Positions 25,881 through 33,552 of a stretch of 64,000 bases of DNA are shown here, piece by piece. The notes beneath the pieces were generated by a model. It saw only the letters and a program-made list of their open reading frames with translations. It did not search any database and was not told where the DNA came from. Origin of the DNA: Kutzneria buriramensis (GTDB lineage Bacteria; Actinomycetota; Actinomycetes; Mycobacteriales; Pseudonocardiaceae); contig NZ_QUNO01000013.1 of NCBI RefSeq assembly GCF_003387475.1, positions 186,001 to 250,000 on the forward strand, given 5' to 3'. How positions within the stretch are numbered: position 1 is the first letter of the stretch; the number at the start of each line of letters is the position of its first letter. Both the position numbers and the translations under genes were made by a program.

Positions 25881-26172
25881 TTACCCGTCCCGGCCGCGTC
25901 CAATCAGTAGTCCAATCAGTATCCGCTCAGCAGCGCTCGAAGTCGGCCCGGCGCCTGCTGGCCGGCCTGGCTGTGGCAGCGCTGCGCGTCGGCCGGACGT
26001 CGGCCCCACAGCAGCAGCGCCGAGCACCCGGCCCAGATCCTCGGCGTTGCCGGCCTGGTGGACCAGGATGTCGCGCACCGTCCAGCCCTCGCACCAGGTG
26101 CCGGCGGGCCTGCGCCGTGTGCGCGAAGCTCTCCCACTCCGCAAGCGCGGTGTCGATCCTTGCGGAAACCAT
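25881..26172 (-). pseudogene. DinB/maleylpyruvate isomerase-type protein, frameshifted remnant
   Basis: From ATG 26172 the frame gives MVSARIDTALAEWESFAHTA. Near 26100-26110 the family continuation switches frame to TWCEGWTVRDILVHQAGNAE, the helix that precedes the metal-binding histidine in DinB/TIGR03083 proteins. The homologous reading then fades within 40 codons, so most of the usual 200 residues are missing. One short direct repeat (CCAATCAGTA twice within 25 bp) lies near its 3' end at 25899-25923. I read it as a degraded gene between the acyl-CoA dehydrogenase and the flavin reductase. Confidence 0.6.
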
Positions 26173-26241
26173 CAACTCCTCCTTCCGCGCACCCCCCATT
26201 CGACCAGTTTGGGCGGCCGTCCGCGGGGTAGCCGTCCCCAC

Positions 26242-26856
26242 ATGACCTCAGCGAAGCAACTGCGAGCGCTGGCATTGGTGTGCACGCTGACGCCCTCGCC
26301 GGGCGACTCCAGCAGCGATCTGCTGGCCCAGCAGGTGATGGACCAGTTCGCCGCGAACGACGTCAAGGGCGACATCGTCCAAGTGGTCGACCACAGCGTG
26401 AAACCCGGCGTCGCGGTGGACATGGGCGGCGGCGACGCGTGGCCGGGCATCCGGTCCCAGCTGCTGGAGGCCGACATCCTGCTGCTGGCCACGCCGATCT
26501 GGCTGGGCCACCCGTCGAGCATCGCCCAGCGTGTGCTGGAGCGACTGGACGGCGAGTTGTCTGAGACCGACGACAACGGCCTGCCGCACATGTACAACAA
26601 GGTCGCGACGGTGGCGGTGGTGGGCAACGAGGACGGCGCGCACAAGGTGAGCGCCGACCTGTTCCAGGCGCTGGACGACATCGGCTTCACGATCCCGGCC
26701 GGCGGCGCCACCTACTGGGTCGGCGAGGCCATGCACGGCACCGACTTCAAGGACCTGGACGAGGTTCCGGACTCCGTCGCCCAGACCACCAAGCGCCTCG
26801 CGACCAACGCCACGCACCTCGCGCGGGCGCTGCAGACCTCCCCCTACCCGGCCTGA
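26242..26856 (+). CDS. Flavodoxin/NADPH-dependent FMN reductase-like protein
   Basis: 204 residues of the flavodoxin fold: a first strand LRALALVCTLTPSPGDSSSD forming a phosphate loop, then LLLATPIWLGHPSSIAQRVLERLDG, typical of NAD(P)H-dependent FMN reductases, and VATVAVVGNEDGAH for flavin contact. The likely role is reduction of flavin, quinone or azo substrates with NAD(P)H. There is no strong ribosome binding site before ATG 26242. The next gene, a 58-residue protein, begins 18 bp after the stop. Confidence 0.85.
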   Translation: MTSAKQLRALALVCTLTPSPGDSSSDLLAQQVMDQFAANDVKGDIVQVVDHSVKPGVAVDMGGGDAWPGIRSQLLEADILLLATPIWLGHPSSIAQRVLERLDGELSETDDNGLPHMYNKVATVAVVGNEDGAHKVSADLFQALDDIGFTIPAGGATYWVGEAMHGTDFKDLDEVPDSVAQTTKRLATNATHLARALQTSPYPA

Positions 26857-26874
26857 CCACTGGAGGAAAGACCC

Positions 26875-27051
26875 ATGTCGCTGACCAGGGACATCGCCCG
26901 GCCGTCGCTGGTGATGAACGACAATCCGCCGGAGCAGCGGCGCCTGGCCGCCCGGCACATCGCCAGCCGCGCGCGGGACGCGAAGGAGTGCGCCGAGCTG
27001 CTGTCCATGCTGGGGCTGAGCCCGGACGACGGCCTCACGCGCGAGGAGTGA
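26875..27051 (+). CDS. Small helical actinobacterial protein (58 residues)
   Basis: 58 residues, start ATG 26875 behind GGAGGAAAGACCC, which nearly matches the leader of the ChaB gene. The sequence has a helical core (RRLAARHIASRARDAKECAELLSML) and ends GLSPDDGLTREE. Short proteins with this RDAxxCAxLLxMLGL pattern accompany stress and redox genes in actinobacteria; no function is known. It lies six bases before the epimerase gene, so the three genes from 26242 to 28062 are probably one operon. Confidence 0.75.
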   Translation: MSLTRDIARPSLVMNDNPPEQRRLAARHIASRARDAKECAELLSMLGLSPDDGLTREE

Positions 27052-27057
27052 CAGGAC

Positions 27058-28062
27058 ATGCGAGTCGTGGTGGTCGGCGGCTCCGGCAACATCGGGACCG
27101 CCCTGCGACATGCCCTCGACAGGACTCCGGACATCGACGTCGTCGGCGTGTCCCGGCGCGCGCCGGACGTGGCGACGCCGTGGCACGAGATCGACATCTC
27201 GCTGCCGGCGTCGGACGTGCTGTTGCGGGCCGCGTTCGCCGGCGCCGACGCCGTGGTGCACCTGGGCTGGCTTCTCCAGTCCAGCCACGACGTCGTCAAG
27301 CTCGCCCGGACCAATGTGGACGGTAGCCGCCGCGTGTTCGAGGCCGCGGTGGCCGCCGGCGTCTCGCATCTGGTGTACCTGTCGTCCATCGGCGCGTACT
27401 CCCCCGGGCCCGAGGACCGCGCCGTCGACGAGACGTGGCCGGTGGACGGCGTGCCGTCGTCGACGTACAGCACGCAGAAGGCCACTGTGGAGCGGATGCT
27501 CGACCGTATCGCGGCGGGTGACCCGGAAATGACGGTTACTCGGTTCCGTCCGGGCCTGGTGCTGCAACACGATGCCGCCAGCGAGATCCAGCGGTACTTC
27601 ATCGGCGGCCTGGCGCCGCACATCGTCTTCGACTGGGCCGCGCGCGGTCGCCTACCGCTGGTGCCGCTGCCCAGCGGCATGCGGCTCCAGTTCGTGCACG
27701 CCGACGACGTCGCCGACGCGATCGTGCTGGCGCTACGGGGCGGCGTGGCCGGGCCGATCAACCTGGCCGCCGGACCGGCGCTCACCCCGTACAAACTGGC
27801 GCGTCTGCTCGGCGGCCTGCACGTGCCGGTGCCCGCTTCGGCGCTGCGTGCCCTCGCCGCGGCGAGCTGGCGGCTGCGGCTCCAGCCGACCGAGCCGGGC
27901 TGGATCGACCTGGCGCTGGCCATCCCCGAGATGAGCACCTCCCGGGCCGCCGACGAACTCGGCTGGGAGCCGAAGCACACCGCGCAGGAGACGATCGTCG
28001 CCCTGCTGCGCGGGTTGGCGGAAGGAGCCGGCGCGCCGACTCCCCCGCTCCTGCCCCGCTGA
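27058..28062 (+). CDS. NAD-dependent epimerase/dehydratase (extended SDR)
   Basis: 334 residues. The dinucleotide motif GGSGNIG is at 7-13, the catalytic S110 is in YLSSIG, and Y137 with K141 form an intact YxxxK. Extended SDRs of this kind act as sugar epimerases, dehydratases or atypical reductases. The C-terminal region (MSTSRAADELGWEPKHTA) is standard. The substrate is not assignable. It is last in the reductase / small-protein operon and is convergent with a secreted lectin-like gene, with 10 bp between stops. Confidence 0.85.
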   Translation: MRVVVVGGSGNIGTALRHALDRTPDIDVVGVSRRAPDVATPWHEIDISLPASDVLLRAAFAGADAVVHLGWLLQSSHDVVKLARTNVDGSRRVFEAAVAAGVSHLVYLSSIGAYSPGPEDRAVDETWPVDGVPSSTYSTQKATVERMLDRIAAGDPEMTVTRFRPGLVLQHDAASEIQRYFIGGLAPHIVFDWAARGRLPLVPLPSGMRLQFVHADDVADAIVLALRGGVAGPINLAAGPALTPYKLARLLGGLHVPVPASALRALAAASWRLRLQPTEPGWIDLALAIPEMSTSRAADELGWEPKHTAQETIVALLRGLAEGAGAPTPPLLPR

Positions 28063-28072
28063 TGGCGAGGCG

Positions 28073-28612
28073 TCAGAAATGCCAGGTGGCACGCTGCAAC
28101 TCCACGTGGTTGCAGGCCTGCTCGGTGATCTCGTCGGTCGAGCCGCCGAGCCGCCGGCTCAGACAGAGCTGACCGTTGCTCTCGGCGTTCACGAGTTCGA
28201 AGGAATCGCCGGGATTGTCGAACCCCTGGAGGATCCAGGTCTGCCCGCCGCCGGGCGGCCCGCACGGCTCCTGCCGGACGAACGACATCGGCACCGGACC
28301 GGTCTTCGGATCCGGTGACAGGCAGAGGTTGTCGGCGTTGAGGATCTCGTACGTGCCGAACCGCGTCAGCTCGAACCGCCACTGCTGCGCGGGCGTGCCG
28401 TTGCACTTGAAGACCTGCACGAAGGCCCCGGCGCTGTGCGATCCGCCCTGCACGTCGAGGCACGGGAAGCCCTCGTCGGGGTCGTCGATGAAGTTGTCGA
28501 CGACCCCGGTCAGCCCGGACGGTGGCGGAATCGCCGCCGAGGCCGTGCCCGTGACCCCGGCGGCGAGTCCCACGGCCGCCGGCACAGCGACGGCCAGTCG
28601 CATCATTCTCAT
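28073..28612 (-). CDS. Secreted ricin-B-like (beta-trefoil) protein
   Basis: About 179 residues with a signal peptide (LAVAVPAAVGLAAGVTGTASA) and a lectin-like domain. It shows CLDVQGGSHSAG, FKCNGTPAQQW (the QxW motif) and LCLSRRLGG, each flanked by cysteines likely to form disulfides. Ricin-B domains bind carbohydrates. It is a single domain with no attached enzyme, so a sugar-binding exported protein is inferred. ATG 28612 or 28606 could be the start. Confidence 0.7.
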   Translation of the reverse strand: MRMMRLAVAVPAAVGLAAGVTGTASAAIPPPSGLTGVVDNFIDDPDEGFPCLDVQGGSHSAGAFVQVFKCNGTPAQQWRFELTRFGTYEILNADNLCLSPDPKTGPVPMSFVRQEPCGPPGGGQTWILQGFDNPGDSFELVNAESNGQLCLSRRLGGSTDEITEQACNHVELQRATWHF

Positions 28613-28641
28613 GCCCCACAACTACGTTGCGGGGTTACTAC

Positions 28642-29097
28642 CTACGGGCGGGGCTCGCCCAGCGTCGGCTCCTTCGGCGGCTGCGGCGCCATGCCGGCCG
28701 ACGGGTCGTTGGTGACCTCGTACTCGTTTGCCTGCCGCTCGTGCCGCAACTCCCGTACCTGCGCGTCGAAATCGGTGACGACAGCCTCCTCCTTGCGCCT
28801 GGTCAGCATGCGCAGCGCGACGGCGTAGGCGGTGCCGACGAGGATCAGCACGAGGCCGATCCGGATCAGGAACACCTGCGTCTGGCTGCCGCCGAAGGGA
28901 ATCGCCGCGAGCAGCGCGGTCAGGCCCAGCGTCACCAGGTGGAACAGCACCGCGACGAGCGCGGCCACCGATCCGGCCTGGGTGGGCCCGCTCTCCGGGC
29001 CGGCGAGGTAGCGCTTCCCGCTGTACGCGAGCAGCCGTCCGACGATGACCACCGCGATCACCGCGACGACGAGGAAGTACATCGTTCCGGCGTCCAC
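28642..29097 (-). CDS. Hypothetical membrane protein, 151 residues
   Basis: Three hydrophobic segments (MYFLVVAVIAVVIVGRLLAY, VAALVAVLFHLVTLGLTALL, IGLVLILVGTAYAVALRML) followed by a charged cytoplasmic tail rich in Glu/Arg and ending PKEPTLGEPRP. No family was recognised. GTG 29097 is favoured by GAGAGGTGG upstream. It lies after the DUF47 remnant and BrkB gene on the same strand. Confidence 0.65.
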   Translation of the reverse strand: MDAGTMYFLVVAVIAVVIVGRLLAYSGKRYLAGPESGPTQAGSVAALVAVLFHLVTLGLTALLAAIPFGGSQTQVFLIRIGLVLILVGTAYAVALRMLTRRKEEAVVTDFDAQVRELRHERQANEYEVTNDPSAGMAPQPPKEPTLGEPRP

Positions 29098-29157
29098 AAG
29101 ACCACCTCTCTCCTGGTTGTCGGAGGAATACCCACCGGACACACCGCCGAAAACGCC

Positions 29158-29332
29158 TCATCCGAGGGCGACGTGCTCCAGCCGGCGCATCTGTTCGGCC
29201 GGCGACGCCCGCTCGGCGGCCTCGGCCCGTACGAACCGGCCGAGGAACTCGACGGCCGCGGCGATGGTGGTCGCGATGTCGGTGAGCAGGTCGTAGAACC
29301 CGGGCGTCGCGCGGCGCCGGGCGAAGCCTCAC
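29158..29332 (-). pseudogene. DUF47/PhoU-like protein, frameshifted and truncated remnant
   Basis: A GTG at 29332 overlaps the BrkB stop and begins VRLRPAPRDA, as in Pit-accessory DUF47 proteins. After a one-base shift at the CCCGGG run the family reading continues as GFYDLLTDIATTIAAAVEFL, then ...EQMRRLEHVALG and a stop. Intact DUF47 proteins are about 205 residues; only about 57 codons remain here. DUF47 proteins regulate low-affinity phosphate transporters, but no pit gene is nearby. A sequencing slip in the CCCGGG run could explain the shift but not the missing C-terminus. Confidence 0.6.
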
Positions 29333-30210
29333 TGGGCCGCCTCCCGCCGGCCGCGGGCCAACTCGGCGTCGAACGACGCTCCGAGCAGCACCGCGAGGTT
29401 GCTGATCCACAGCCACACGAGGAACACGATGATGCCGGCCAGCGAGCCGTAGGTCTTGTTGTACGAGGCGAAGTTGGCCACGTAGATGCCGAAGCCCAGC
29501 GACGCCACCAGCCACAGCACCACGGCCAGCACGCTGCCGGCGGTGATCCAGAGGAACCGGGGCTTGGGCTCGTGCACGTTCGGCGCGGCCCAGTACAGCA
29601 GGCAGATCGCCAGGCTGACCAGGATGATGATCACCGGCCACTTGGCGATGCCCCAGATCAGCAGCCCGGTGGTCCCGATGCCGACCCACTGGCCGACCTG
29701 GTCGGCGATCGGCCCGGACACCGCCAGCCCGAGCGCGCTGGCCGCGAGCATCAGCATCATCGCCACGGTCAGCCCGATCTGGAGCGGGATCGTCTTCCAC
29801 AGTGGACGGTCCTCGGTCACGCCGTAGAGGGCGTTGTTGGCGCGCATGAAGCCGCCGAGGTAGCCGGTGGCCGCCCACAACGCGCCGAGCAGACCGATGA
29901 TCGCCAGCGGCCCGGCGGCGGTGTGCGCGTTCTCGATCGCGCCGACCAGCAGGTCGCGGCCCTGCCCGATCTGGACGGAGTTGATGCTGTCCGTCAGCAT
30001 GCGCGTGGCGTCGGGGCCGAGCAGGCCGACGATCGCCGTGAGCACGATCAGGCCGGGAAACACCGACAGCACCGCGTAGTAGGTCAGCGACGCCGCCCAG
30101 TCCATGATCCCGTTCTCCGGCACGGCCTTGACCGTGCGTTTCAGGGCCGCCCACCATACGTGGCCAGGCAGGTCGGCGGGCGTCGCATGGGCGTGCGCGG
30201 TAGTCGCCAT
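29329..30210 (-). CDS. YihY/BrkB-family membrane protein
   Basis: 293 residues with six transmembrane helices. It shows the family motifs MDWAASLTYYAVLSVFPGLIVL near the N-terminus, LWAATGYLGGFMRANNALYGV in the middle, and KTYGSLAGIIVFLVWLWISN near the end. These inner-membrane proteins were once called ribonuclease BN; their real role is unknown and may concern envelope or lipid transport. The stop overlaps the start of the DUF47 remnant. Confidence 0.85.
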   Translation of the reverse strand: MATTAHAHATPADLPGHVWWAALKRTVKAVPENGIMDWAASLTYYAVLSVFPGLIVLTAIVGLLGPDATRMLTDSINSVQIGQGRDLLVGAIENAHTAAGPLAIIGLLGALWAATGYLGGFMRANNALYGVTEDRPLWKTIPLQIGLTVAMMLMLAASALGLAVSGPIADQVGQWVGIGTTGLLIWGIAKWPVIIILVSLAICLLYWAAPNVHEPKPRFLWITAGSVLAVVLWLVASLGFGIYVANFASYNKTYGSLAGIIVFLVWLWISNLAVLLGASFDAELARGRREAAQ

Positions 30211-30242
30211 GATCCCGGATTCCCCGGGCGCGACCGGTGAAA

Positions 30243-30992
30243 CTACAGGCGCTTGAGCCTCAGCTCGGCATCGCGCAGCGCCTTGCCCCGCCGCTCTGCC
30301 TCCCGTTTCGCCTGCTTGACGTCCTCGGCGACGGCATCGCGATCACCGCGTGCCTCGGCCAGCTCCGTCTGCAGCAACTCCACCCGTTCGGTCCACATGC
30401 GCAGGCCGTCCTCGGCCTCGGACAGCGCCCGATGGGCCTCGGCCTCCGCCGCCGTGGCCTCGTCGACCGCCGCCTGCGCCTTCTTCCGCGCCTCGTCCCG
30501 CTTGAGGTCGCGCTTCGGCTCGGGCTTCGGTTCCGGCTTCGAGGCGCGCTTCGGCTTCGGCGTCGGCATCGGGGCCGACAGGTCGAAGCCCCAGCCGCCA
30601 CCCTCCGGCGCCGTCACCAGCCGGCCGGCGAGCAGGTCGTCGGGCGCGTCCACCGCCGCCGTCTCCAGCAGCTCCCGCAGGCCGGCCGCGGCATCGCCGT
30701 CGACGAGTTCGTCGAGGGCCTCCGCGCGTCGACGAGACAGTCTGCGCAGCTCCTGGCCGTCCAGGGCCTGCTGGGCGGCGCGCAGGTCCTCGCCGATCTT
30801 CACCAGCGCGCCGACGTCTTCGGCCCGCTTGCGGGCAAGCTGATTGGCCTCCCAGGCCGCGACGGTGGGCTTGCGCAGTTTGCGGATCCGGTCGGCCAGC
30901 GTCGGCTCGGCCTTGGCCAGCTTGTCGCGTTCCGCGATGAACTGGTCCCGGGGCATCCCGTAGAGCAGGTCGACCGCGCCGTCGAAGTCCAC
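30243..30992 (-). CDS. Hypothetical charged coiled-coil protein
   Basis: 249 residues without membrane helices. The N-terminal half (DFDGAVDLLYGMPRDQFIAERD) is helical. Residues 135-165 form a Pro/Lys linker (PKPKRASKPEPKPEPK), and the C-terminal third is a long Ala/Glu/Arg coiled coil. This layout is common in actinobacterial proteins of unknown function that may bind DNA or the cell pole. GTG 30992 is the likely start, although its ribosome binding site is weak. It lies 32 bp upstream of BrkB on the same strand. Confidence 0.7.
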   Translation of the reverse strand: MDFDGAVDLLYGMPRDQFIAERDKLAKAEPTLADRIRKLRKPTVAAWEANQLARKRAEDVGALVKIGEDLRAAQQALDGQELRRLSRRRAEALDELVDGDAAAGLRELLETAAVDAPDDLLAGRLVTAPEGGGWGFDLSAPMPTPKPKRASKPEPKPEPKRDLKRDEARKKAQAAVDEATAAEAEAHRALSEAEDGLRMWTERVELLQTELAEARGDRDAVAEDVKQAKREAERRGKALRDAELRLKRL

Positions 30993-31163
30993 GGCAGAGG
31001 GTAACCCGCCCGGCGATTGCCCGCAGCGTCCCCTGCCGTGCCCGCCGTCACGCCGCGGCCCAAGCCGGGTCATCCACTCGATCGAGGCCGCCCTGGCCCA
31101 CGCTGACGCTCCGGTCCGCGGACCGCGCTGCAAGGCGTGCTCAACGGCTGCTGATGACTCGCG

Positions 31164-31190
31164 AGGCCGGCTCCCGCCCGGAGCCGGCCT
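31164..31190 (+). terminator. Strong hairpin upstream of the secreted hydrolase gene
   Basis: AGGCCGGCTCC and GGAGCCGGCCT form a perfect 11-bp stem with loop CGCCC. It lies in the 274-bp gap between two divergently read genes, so it is not placed as a normal end-of-operon terminator. It could be an attenuator or the end of a short unrecognised transcript. Confidence 0.5.
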
Positions 31191-31266
31191 TCGCCGGCGG
31201 ATAGGGTGATCAGGTGGCGACGATCTACGACCTGGCGCCGGCCGGGCTCATCGTTCGTGAGACGAC

Positions 31267-32244
31267 GTGACCGTCCGAATCCCGCTGGCCCTCGCCACAG
31301 TCGTCGCCTTGTTGCTGCTCGTCCAGTCCGACGCCCTGCCCGCGCTGCTCGGCAAGCCCCTCGCCGCCGGCGGATCCAACTACGACTTCTACAGCCTGGA
31401 CGGCTGTGATCGTGAGCAGTACGGCGTCATCGGCAGCTTCTCCAAGGGCCGCAGCACCATCGAGTCTCAGTTGGCCGCCATGTACGCCAACGGCCAGCGG
31501 CGGCTGCGGATCGGCATCTTCCACCAGCATGCGCCCGATTCCGGCGCCACCATGGATTCCAGCACCGGCGACCTCTCCCCGGCCAACCGTTCCCAGCTCA
31601 GCGGGCTACTCGCCGCCGTGAAGGCCGCCGGTTTCGTCGAGATCGAGGTCGCCTTCTTTCCCATCGGCTCCGACGACCCCCACGGCTGGGACGACTGGCA
31701 GGAGAGCTCCTACGAGGAGGACTGGTCCGTCATCCAGAACCTGCGCCCCCTCATCGCCGCCGCCGGCATTCCCTACCGGATCGACCTTCTCAACGAGGGC
31801 ATCCCCACTCCCTCGGAACCCGTCCTGCTGCGCTACTCCCACACCCTCTGGGCCGCCTACACACAGGCTTTCGGCGCCACCGACTCCGTCGGCTTCTCCA
31901 TGACCGTCCCCCTCGCCGACCGCGTTCCCCAGCTCCCGGCCGTCTACGGGCCCCATCCCCCCGCCGTCTTCGACGTGCACCTCTACAGCAGCCTTTGGCA
32001 CGGCGACGAATACCAGCAGTTCCTCGACGCCGACGCCGCCATGACCCAGCTCGGCTACCACCAGCCCTGGATCATCGGCGAGACCTGGTTCGACGACCCC
32101 GACGCCGCCACCGGCATCGACCTCGCCATAGCCCGCACCGCCCGCCCCGTCCGCTACCTCACCCAGTGGCCCCTCACCCGCGCCGCCACCTGCCCCGACG
32201 TCGACGTCCCCGCGCCCATCGCCTTCCAGCACTACAAGTCCTAG
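31267..32244 (+). CDS. Exported TIM-barrel glycoside hydrolase-like protein
   Basis: 325 residues. An N-terminal hydrophobic segment (PLALATVVALLLLVQ) acts as signal peptide or anchor. The rest has strands typical of a (beta/alpha)8 barrel, with DLLNEGIP placing E177 as likely acid/base and WIIGETWF placing E272 as likely nucleophile, the clan GH-A arrangement. DVHLYSS before strand 7 also fits. The family and substrate cannot be given. GTG 31267 overlaps the stop of an 18-codon upstream frame (31214-31270). Confidence 0.65.
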   Translation: MTVRIPLALATVVALLLLVQSDALPALLGKPLAAGGSNYDFYSLDGCDREQYGVIGSFSKGRSTIESQLAAMYANGQRRLRIGIFHQHAPDSGATMDSSTGDLSPANRSQLSGLLAAVKAAGFVEIEVAFFPIGSDDPHGWDDWQESSYEEDWSVIQNLRPLIAAAGIPYRIDLLNEGIPTPSEPVLLRYSHTLWAAYTQAFGATDSVGFSMTVPLADRVPQLPAVYGPHPPAVFDVHLYSSLWHGDEYQQFLDADAAMTQLGYHQPWIIGETWFDDPDAATGIDLAIARTARPVRYLTQWPLTRAATCPDVDVPAPIAFQHYKS

Positions 32245-32459
32245 CCGGCCAGAGCCGTCCGGAGTCATCGGTGTCGCGCACGCTGTGGGCCCTCGGTGGC
32301 CCCCCTCGTCGCCAACACGCCGACATGGCGACCTGGCCGCCATCGAGCGGGAGCTGTCCGACCTGGCGACCACCCGTGCCGGCCGGTGCCGGTCTGCGTT
32401 TGGTACGAAAGTGGCCTCGACCGTGGTGACCACCGGTGACGGACCGGTCGAATCGGCGC

Positions 32460-33512
32460 ATGACGCGTTCATCACTGAGAGCCGTGCTCGTAGCCGCCGC
32501 GCTGGTCACGGGTTCCACCATCGGTGGGCACTCCGTCGCCGTCGCCGCAACCGGGCAGGACACGATGCTGGTGTCCAACGCCAGCCACAAGTTCGTCACC
32601 GCCGAGGTCGGCCGCAGCGGCGACGCATTCGGCACGTCCCGCGCCCGCGCCGACGCACCCGGACCGTACGAGCATTTCACGCTCGTGCCGACCGGCAACC
32701 CCAACTCGTTCTACCTGTGGTCCAACCAGGCCAAGAACTACGTCTCCGCCGAGTTCGCGCGAACCGGCGACCAACGCGGCGTCCTACGAGCTCGGCAGAC
32801 CCCGACCGCACCCGGTCCGTGGGAGACGTTCTACTACCTGCCCAACTCCGACGGAACCACCAGCATCGCCGTCTACGACTCGTCCGGCACCCGGTGGTAC
32901 GTATCCGCCGAGAACGGGTGGACCGGCGACGACTACGGCACCCTGCGCGCCCGCAGCACATCCCCCGGCCCATGGGAGAAGTTCGTCTTCACCAGCAGGT
33001 ACGTCTCCGGCTACGACGACTTCCCCACCCTGTGGCGCAACAGCAAGCTCGACCAGTTCTACGTCGATCCGTGGGGCTGGAACCGCGAATGCGTCGTGTT
33101 CGCGGCGTGGAAGATCTACGAGAACAGCGGCGGCACGCAGCAGCCGAACGGGCAGAACGCGCCCAACGACTGGGCGAGCCACTCCATCGACGTCAACAAC
33201 AACTGGGGCTTCGCCAAGGACTGGTACGCGTACGCGGTCAACCACAAGGTCCGGAACGACGACTCGCCGACGGTCGGCTCGATCGCCCAGTGGGTCAGCA
33301 ACCAGGGCTGGTTCGCGGCGCACGGACACGTCGCCGTGGTGACCGCGGTCTTCCCCGACGGCTCGATCCTGGTGTCGGGCTACAACGGGCACGCCGAGGG
33401 CGAGTACCGCACGTGGTACTTCCCGCACCACCAGACGATCACCGACTCGTACGACGGCAAGAATCTCCCGATCGTGTGGCCCGAGCACTTCCTCCACATC
33501 AACGGGCTCTAG
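32460..33512 (+). CDS. Secreted fascin-like beta-trefoil + CHAP amidase/endopeptidase
   Basis: 350 residues. A signal peptide (about 1-30, ending VAVAA) is followed by a fascin-like beta-trefoil with three similar blocks at 36-78, 84-128 and 134-178, each marked KFVTAEVGRSGD, YVSAEFARTGD or YVSAENGWTGD and then a GPxE-F motif. Residues 195-345 form a CHAP domain with C211 (RECVVFAAW) and H290 (HGHVAVV). CHAP enzymes cleave peptidoglycan peptide bonds. The fascin part probably binds a surface or polymer. This domain pair is unusual. The upstream neighbour is an exported glycosidase. Confidence 0.75.
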   Translation: MTRSSLRAVLVAAALVTGSTIGGHSVAVAATGQDTMLVSNASHKFVTAEVGRSGDAFGTSRARADAPGPYEHFTLVPTGNPNSFYLWSNQAKNYVSAEFARTGDQRGVLRARQTPTAPGPWETFYYLPNSDGTTSIAVYDSSGTRWYVSAENGWTGDDYGTLRARSTSPGPWEKFVFTSRYVSGYDDFPTLWRNSKLDQFYVDPWGWNRECVVFAAWKIYENSGGTQQPNGQNAPNDWASHSIDVNNNWGFAKDWYAYAVNHKVRNDDSPTVGSIAQWVSNQGWFAAHGHVAVVTAVFPDGSILVSGYNGHAEGEYRTWYFPHHQTITDSYDGKNLPIVWPEHFLHINGL

Positions 33513-33515
33513 CGC

Positions 33516-33552
33516 GGCTGGCCGTGGGCCTCGACGCCCGCGGCCATCAGCC
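33516..33552. terminator. Bidirectional terminator-like hairpin
   Basis: GGCTG-GCCGTGGGC pairs with GCCCGCGGCCATCAGCC with one bulge and one mismatch. It sits between convergent stops at 33512 and 33547 and slightly overlaps the end of the regulator gene. Confidence 0.4.

Noticed and set aside
31214-31270. An 18-codon frame overlapping the secreted hydrolase start
   Set aside because: The GTGA overlap is suggestive of a leader peptide, but there is no ribosome binding site and no conserved feature to support it.
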